Part shown: piece by piece, positions 29,608 to 33,585 of the stretch
Layout: each line of letters opens with the position of its first letter
Position numbering within the stretch: the stretch's first letter is position 1
Assembly (NCBI GenBank): GCA_017620525.1
Contig: JAGAUY010000079.1
Span: 1 to 33,585 of the forward strand
Direction: 5' to 3'
From: Oscillospiraceae bacterium
GTDB taxonomy: Bacteria; Bacillota; Clostridia; Oscillospirales; Oscillospiraceae
Length of the DNA stretch: 33,585 nucleotides
Translations under genes and position numbers: made by a program
Notes under the pieces: generated by a model
What the model saw: only the letters and a program-made list of their open reading frames with translations
Told to the model about the DNA's origin: nothing
Database searches by the model: none

Positions 29608-32430
29608 TCAGGCTTCAGGTCCCAGATAGTCGTAGTAATAGCAGAGCTTGGTCCAGGAGTGGTCCACGTTCTGGAAGGTGTACTTGTCCATCACCAGCTG
29701 CAGGATTTCTGCCAGCCGTTCTGTGACCACTACACAGCCATGGGTCTCCTCGGGACCGGTGGTGATGATGTCGTCCAGATAGCCGCGGATCTCTTCGGTC
29801 AGATCTTCACCGCGGCCGTGATAGCGGCCTTCATATACATCATCGAGCTGATAGGTCTCGGCATAGGCGTCGTAATCCTCGCCCCACTGTTCGTGCAGAT
29901 AGGCATCGGCAGCATCCACATCGTTATCGAACTTTTTCAGTACGGACAGGATGTACAGGTCGTTTTCCGTCTTGGAGAAATCAAAACCGTCCAGGTCGAT
30001 CATACCCTTGATTTCCACAGGCTCGCCGTCGGCGCCGCGGATCACATTGCCGTCCTCGTCATAGGCGTAAGTGGCCGTGATGGGCTTGCTGAAAATGGAG
30101 GTAAGGCCGGTGAAGTCCGCATAGAGCAGGCTGCCGTAGATCTGATTGCCATCCTTATCCAGGCCGAGATCTTCCCGGTAGAAGCCATCTTCGTCCAGTA
30201 CCACATCGATGCCGCCGGAGATCAGGGCATACATCATTTCGCCGGTAGCATTGGTGTCATAGGTGAAGTAACCCTGGGAAGCAAGACGGAACAGCTCATA
30301 TTCCGGCGCCACATACTCGATCTCGTAGGGAATGGTGCCCACCTCGTAAATATCCCAGTAGGCAATGTCGATATAGTAGGCCTTTCCGGCTTCCATATAG
30401 TAGACCATGGAAACATTCTTGTTGTCCATGTGCATGCGCTCGTCGTATTCATAAGTGAGCATTTCCTCGCGGCCTTCGCCGAAGATCCATCCGTCCACAC
30501 CCTGCTCGGAGTCGCTGTAGGAGGTGATACGGTAGACACCGGAGCGGCTGGGAACGAATCTGGACAGCAGGCCCCGGGGCATGATGGGGCGGTCGTAAGA
30601 GATGGTGTTGCTGCCGAGTTTGGCTTCATAGGCGCAGAAGGTGGAAAGGCCCTTGATGGGGTCGGCCAGCTGCTGATCGGTGCCGTAGGCGGCATAATAT
30701 TTGCAGGCCTTCAGCCATTCCATATCATCCTCGCTGTCGAAACCGGCCACGTCGTCCACAACTTTCAGCAGCTGCGCCAGCTCCTCATTGACGGTGCAGA
30801 CACCATTCAGGGAGGAGTTGGAAGCATAGGAACAGTAGTCCACCAGCTCATCATAGTAGCTGTGGCCGTTGATGGTGATATCGCCGTAATAGGCCAGCTC
30901 CCAGATGGTCTTTTCTTCGCTGAACATGGTGTAGTTCATCAGGTCTGCCAGCAGCAGAGGGCCGTCCTCGCTGCCCACATGGTAATATCCGTCGGCTTCG
31001 TTCAGGAAGATTTCCGCATAGGTGTATTCCAGTTCGGCGGTTTCTGTTGCTGCAGTGCGGGGGATGTAGGTGGCAACATCAATCTCATCCTTGCTGACGA
31101 CGCGAAGGTTCTTCAGATAGACCGTATCGTCACCTTCGTTGGTGTCGGAGTCTTTCAGATAGCACAGGGCGACTTCGTGATAGCCGCTTTCCAGCGCCAC
31201 CCAGGGATAGCAGGTTTCCCAGCTTTCTTCCTCGGCATAGCCGGAAATCTGCAATGCGGGTTCATCATTGACGATGACATACAGCACATCGCAGGACTTT
31301 TCGGAGGAAGCCAGATAGTCAAAGCCGACGGCCTGTCCTTCTTCCAGGTAGATATCGGCATAGAGGATTGCGAAGGAATCTTCGATGCCCTGGTTGGGGG
31401 CTTTCAGGCAAGTCTCGCCGTTTTTCTCCGTGACGACGAACGGCCAGGCATATTCCGCGCTTTCGCCTTCTGTTTCGGGACGGTAGGTCACATCCAGCGT
31501 ACCGCCGTCCAGTACGGCGCTGATGGCGTCAGAGGTATCCATGGAAACGTTGGGCTTGACGGATGTGACCAGCTCACCCAGACCGCCGAAAAGGGTCTGC
31601 TGATAGTCTTCTGCGGTGAAATGCTCAAAGACGCTGACAAAGGGCCGCAGGCTGGTGATGCCGCCGGCTTCCACCAGGCAGATCACACCGTAGCGGTCCA
31701 CCACGATGGAGGTGGGATAGCCGGAAATGCCGAATGCTGACGACCAGGCGGCGGGGCATTTGGCCATGGGCAGGCTCAGATCGTACTGGGCTTGGAAGGA
31801 TGCAATGGCGTCATCCTCTTCCATGGGATTCAGGGCGATGATTCCCACTTTGTCGCTGTAGTCCTGCCATGCCTCTTCCATGTAGGGAAATTCCTTGAGG
31901 CACCAGGTGCAGGTGGTATACCAGAAGTTCAGCAGGACCATATCCTTTTCTTCCAGCATTTCAGAAAGGGTGAGGGTTTCGCCGGCGGGGGTGGTGACGC
32001 TGAAATCATACATCACATCGCCCACACCCAGCGTGGCGCCTGACAGGCTCTCGCCGGAGATCAGACCGGAGGAGAGCGTGATGTCGGCGGTGGTGCCGGT
32101 GAAGGCATAGCTGCTGTCGACTGTGTAGCCGGGAGCCGTGCCGGAGAGGGTCACAGTGTAGTCGCTGCTTTCGGGCAGAAGAAACTGAATTTGACCGTTT
32201 TCATCCGTTTCACCGTACTGCTTCAGATCGGCTAGGGAATTGTCAGCATAGACATAGACGTCGATGCCGTGCAGGGCCATGTTTCCCTGGGTGCGTACGG
32301 TGACGGTGTAGGTGATTTCGGCACGTTCAGGCGCTGCGGTTTCGTCCGGTGTCTGCGCGCCGCAGGCTGCCATGGACAGGATCGCAGCAAAGCACAGGCA
32401 CATGATCAGGCATTTCTTAAAAACGGTCAT
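29608..32430 (-). CDS. Large lipoprotein with TlpA-like thioredoxin domain
   Basis: A 940-residue lipoprotein (signal 1-22, lipobox ending at Cys23). Domains in order: a prealbumin-like beta domain (about 38-120, with the DENGQIQF turn); a TlpA/AhpC-type redoxin domain (about 135-280) with the active-site CTWC (174-177) in FWYTTCTWCLKEFP and the cis-Pro239 in GYPTSIVV; a jelly-roll-like domain (about 300-460); then about 480 residues with acidic and Tyr-rich stretches and no family I know. Outer-face thioredoxin folds with CxxC reduce or make disulfides. The start at 32430 has AGGAGG 5 bases upstream. The fusion of a redoxin domain to so large a C-terminal region is unusual. Confidence 0.8.
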   Translation of the reverse strand: MTVFKKCLIMCLCFAAILSMAACGAQTPDETAAPERAEITYTVTVRTQGNMALHGIDVYVYADNSLADLKQYGETDENGQIQFLLPESSDYTVTLSGTAPGYTVDSSYAFTGTTADITLSSGLISGESLSGATLGVGDVMYDFSVTTPAGETLTLSEMLEEKDMVLLNFWYTTCTWCLKEFPYMEEAWQDYSDKVGIIALNPMEEDDAIASFQAQYDLSLPMAKCPAAWSSAFGISGYPTSIVVDRYGVICLVEAGGITSLRPFVSVFEHFTAEDYQQTLFGGLGELVTSVKPNVSMDTSDAISAVLDGGTLDVTYRPETEGESAEYAWPFVVTEKNGETCLKAPNQGIEDSFAILYADIYLEEGQAVGFDYLASSEKSCDVLYVIVNDEPALQISGYAEEESWETCYPWVALESGYHEVALCYLKDSDTNEGDDTVYLKNLRVVSKDEIDVATYIPRTAATETAELEYTYAEIFLNEADGYYHVGSEDGPLLLADLMNYTMFSEEKTIWELAYYGDITINGHSYYDELVDYCSYASNSSLNGVCTVNEELAQLLKVVDDVAGFDSEDDMEWLKACKYYAAYGTDQQLADPIKGLSTFCAYEAKLGSNTISYDRPIMPRGLLSRFVPSRSGVYRITSYSDSEQGVDGWIFGEGREEMLTYEYDERMHMDNKNVSMVYYMEAGKAYYIDIAYWDIYEVGTIPYEIEYVAPEYELFRLASQGYFTYDTNATGEMMYALISGGIDVVLDEDGFYREDLGLDKDGNQIYGSLLYADFTGLTSIFSKPITATYAYDEDGNVIRGADGEPVEIKGMIDLDGFDFSKTENDLYILSVLKKFDNDVDAADAYLHEQWGEDYDAYAETYQLDDVYEGRYHGRGEDLTEEIRGYLDDIITTGPEETHGCVVVTERLAEILQLVMDKYTFQNVDHSWTKLCYYYDYLGPEA

Positions 32431-32511
32431 AGGGTCCTCCTGGATATGTTTCTTGATGAGGGTATTATATACAGAATATTCCTGAATTGCAATCATATTC
32501 GAAAGAAAACG
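32431..32511. other. Upstream region of the large lipoprotein gene
   Basis: AT-rich; it presumably holds the promoter (several TAT-rich hexamers on the minus strand, such as TATAAT near 32463-32468), but I cannot choose a -35 box with confidence. Confidence 0.35.
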
Positions 32512-32545
32512 AAAAGATCCGACACCGAAAGGCGTTGGATCTTTT
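32512..32545. terminator. Hairpin terminator
   Basis: AAAAGATCC (32512-32520) pairs with GGATCTTTT (32537-32545), with further inner pairs around a GAAA loop. It could end the leftward transcript of the HTH gene at 32749. Confidence 0.65.
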
Positions 32546-32560
32546 GCGGCAAAGGAGTCT

Positions 32561-32703
32561 GGCTCGCCGAGCCGTGCCGGAGCAACGGTCCGCCGGACCG
32601 ACACGGGATTTGTAAAGGATCGTTTTCCCGGTCGCAACGCACTAAGGAAGCATTTTCTCAATTGTCCAACAAAGCACGACACCACCGGCAAAATCCGGTG
32701 GTG
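32561..32703. repeat. Palindrome-rich spacer
   Basis: No gene. Nested inverted repeats: GGCTC/GAGCC (32561-32573, GCC loop); CGGTCC (32586-32591) and GGACCG (32595-32600), GCC loop, bracketed by CCGTG and CACGG; and CACCACCGG (32680-32688) with CCGGTGGTG (32695-32703), 6-base loop. The TCC-N3-GGA core is shared with the palindrome at 14843-14869 near tRNA-Leu, so these may belong to one family of short repeats. Confidence 0.6.
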
Positions 32704-32748
32704 AATAAGTGCGCTCTTATGATGTGAATATTGATTAGGGAACTAGAT

Positions 32749-33252
32749 TTAATGTACAAAAGCACGGTCTTCAACATATATCATCATTTGATTCCGGATA
32801 TATCCATAGATCGCCAAACCGAATATTGGAAGCAAAGCAAGAACAATTGGTTGTTTCATACACATCCCAACAACAAACAGTATGCACCAGAGAACAGTCC
32901 CGGACACAATCAACGCTTTATGCTCCTTAATCCATTTGCGCTTAAAATATGCTACTCTGTCCTGTAAACCAAAGGTGGAATCTCTCGATAATACTGTAAC
33001 AAGATTTTCGTCTGCCTTCTTCGCAAAGCTAGCAATATCTTCGATTCGCTCTCCGGCTAACAGTTCGTTGATACTGATGCCGAGAATCGCAGAAAGCTCC
33101 TGCAGCTTGTCAATATCAGGCATATTTTTTCCGGTTTCCCAGCGGGAAACAGTTTTATTGGTAACACCCAAACTTTCTCCGAGCTGTTCCTGTGTCATGC
33201 CTTGCTGCTTTCTCATGGTGCATATGAATTTTCCGATTTTTCCTTGATCCAT
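32749..33252 (-). CDS. XRE-family HTH regulator with C-terminal membrane segments
   Basis: A 167-residue protein. Residues about 5-60 are a Cro/CI HTH (MTQEQLGESLGVTNKTVSRW, then ETGKNMPDIDKL), followed by a linker and two hydrophobic segments (about 113-133 and 136-153) that suggest membrane attachment. Such regulators are common in Firmicutes beside transport or immunity genes; here no clear target lies next to it. The ATG at 33252 follows GGAGGG by 8 bases. GC content is lower than in the main genes, and it lies between a palindromic spacer and a tRNA, a common landing place for acquired genes. Confidence 0.85.
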   Translation of the reverse strand: MDQGKIGKFICTMRKQQGMTQEQLGESLGVTNKTVSRWETGKNMPDIDKLQELSAILGISINELLAGERIEDIASFAKKADENLVTVLSRDSTFGLQDRVAYFKRKWIKEHKALIVSGTVLWCILFVVGMCMKQPIVLALLPIFGLAIYGYIRNQMMIYVEDRAFVH

Positions 33253-33429
33253 GTATGAATCCCTCCTATACTGTGTCGCATAAATCATACCTCATTGCCG
33301 TTCGAATGTCTTGGACACAGAAAGCGAATTGGTGTACATTGCCAATAATATACCACTGAATAAGAATAGCCACAAGCAGCCTTTGAAAAATACCATCCTT
33401 TGCAAAGTACAACCTGTTGTATTTATGAG
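33253..33429. other. Spacer between HTH gene and tRNA-Tyr
   Basis: AT-rich, no gene supported. I see no integrase, no clear promoter beyond what the HTH gene must use, and no repeat other than the tRNA-like segment that follows. Confidence 0.35.
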
Positions 33430-33458
33430 GGTTCGAATCCACCTCCACAAATACCCTT
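33430..33458 (+). repeat. Inverted tRNA T-arm copy next to tRNA-Tyr
   Basis: GGTTCGAATCCACC (33430-33443) is the exact reverse complement of the tRNA-Tyr T-arm segment at 33510-33523. It is followed by CTTACCA-like sequence that runs into the terminator stem. It does not belong to a complete tRNA: no D-arm or anticodon arm precedes it. It is a remnant or a mirrored copy across the terminator. Confidence 0.75.
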
Positions 33459-33499
33459 ACCAAACAAAAAAGACATCCTTACGGATGTCTTTTTTGTTT
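33459..33499 (-). terminator. Terminator of tRNA-Tyr
   Basis: A perfect stem of at least 17 bp (33462-33478 with 33483-33499), loop TTAC, extending to 20 bp if the CCA end of the tRNA is included; it contains six T on each strand. Confidence 0.9.
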
Positions 33500-33583
33500 G
33501 GTGGGGGAAGGTGGATTCGAACCACCGAAGCGATAAGCAGCAGATTTACAGTCTGTCCCCTTTGGCCACTCGGGAATTCCCCC
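33499..33583 (-). tRNA. tRNA-Tyr(GTA)
   Basis: An 85-base class II tRNA with encoded CCA, read leftward. Acceptor GGGGGAA (5' end at 33583) pairs with TTCCCCC, the anticodon stem-loop CAGACTGTAAATCTG gives anticodon GTA, and a long variable arm and T-arm GGTTCGAATCC are present. The promoter lies outside the window. Confidence 0.96.
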
Positions 33584-33585
33584 AG

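Noticed and set aside
29596-31740. Long plus-strand frame opposite the large lipoprotein
   Set aside because: Starts inside the bidirectional terminator and mirrors the coding frame of the lipoprotein.
33430-33461. A second tRNA gene on the plus strand left of tRNA-Tyr
   Set aside because: Only a T-arm-like piece is present; no acceptor 5' strand, D-arm or anticodon arm can be found upstream.

Overview
The window is a dense, GC-rich stretch of bacterial chromosome. It most resembles a gut-type member of the Clostridia (Oscillospiraceae/Ruminococcaceae sort). The reasons are AGGAGG-type ribosome sites, consensus sigma-A promoters, a BofA-like sporulation-family protein, a DnaD-type primosome protein, an ECF sigma/DUF4179 pair, a HAAS/PadR locus and protein sequences typical of that group. 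The lineage is an inference from sequence character; no rRNA is present.

Layout. 1-2655: the end of a molybdenum hydroxylase (xanthine dehydrogenase type) operon, minus strand, with a textbook promoter. 2882-3867: a lone acyltransferase-like gene. 3889-5735: an ECF sigma factor and its DUF4179 partner. 6075-6329: a BofA-like membrane protein. 6336-9933: apgM-serC-serA, a unit leading from glycolysis into serine, without a recognisable serB. 10052-10254: a promoter-to-terminator unit with no ORF, a candidate small RNA. 10419-14638: dnaD, a DnaC-like helicase loader, a HAD phosphatase, a TPR protein and a YfbR-type nucleotidase in one tight operon, followed by tRNA-Leu(TAA) and a cluster of palindromes. 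15048-16057: an AT-rich islet with an HTH repressor divergent from a lipoprotein and two operator-like palindromes between them. 16186-17531: YgjV-like and histidine-phosphatase genes. 17598-19969: a DUF1538 membrane protein with two different P-II-like proteins. 19976-23626: a PadR regulator flanked by two copies of a HAAS membrane protein/partner pair, with an inverted repeat wrapped around the promoter. 23629-26462: proB-proA-proC, where proB has lost about 26 internal residues. 26541-28018: a GPH-type sugar transporter. 28130-29597: a GLUG-repeat surface protein. 29608-32430: a 940-residue lipoprotein with a TlpA-like thioredoxin domain. 32512-33583: a palindrome-rich spacer, a membrane-linked HTH regulator and tRNA-Tyr(GTA).

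The observations most worth following are the DUF1538/P-II operon, the precise deletion in proB, the orphan transcription unit at 10052-10254, the duplicated HAAS pairs with their operator, and the fact that both tRNA genes have an inverted copy of their T-arm on the far side of their terminator. No CRISPR array, insertion sequence, prophage module or rRNA was seen. Many long antisense reading frames are shadows caused by high third-position GC.
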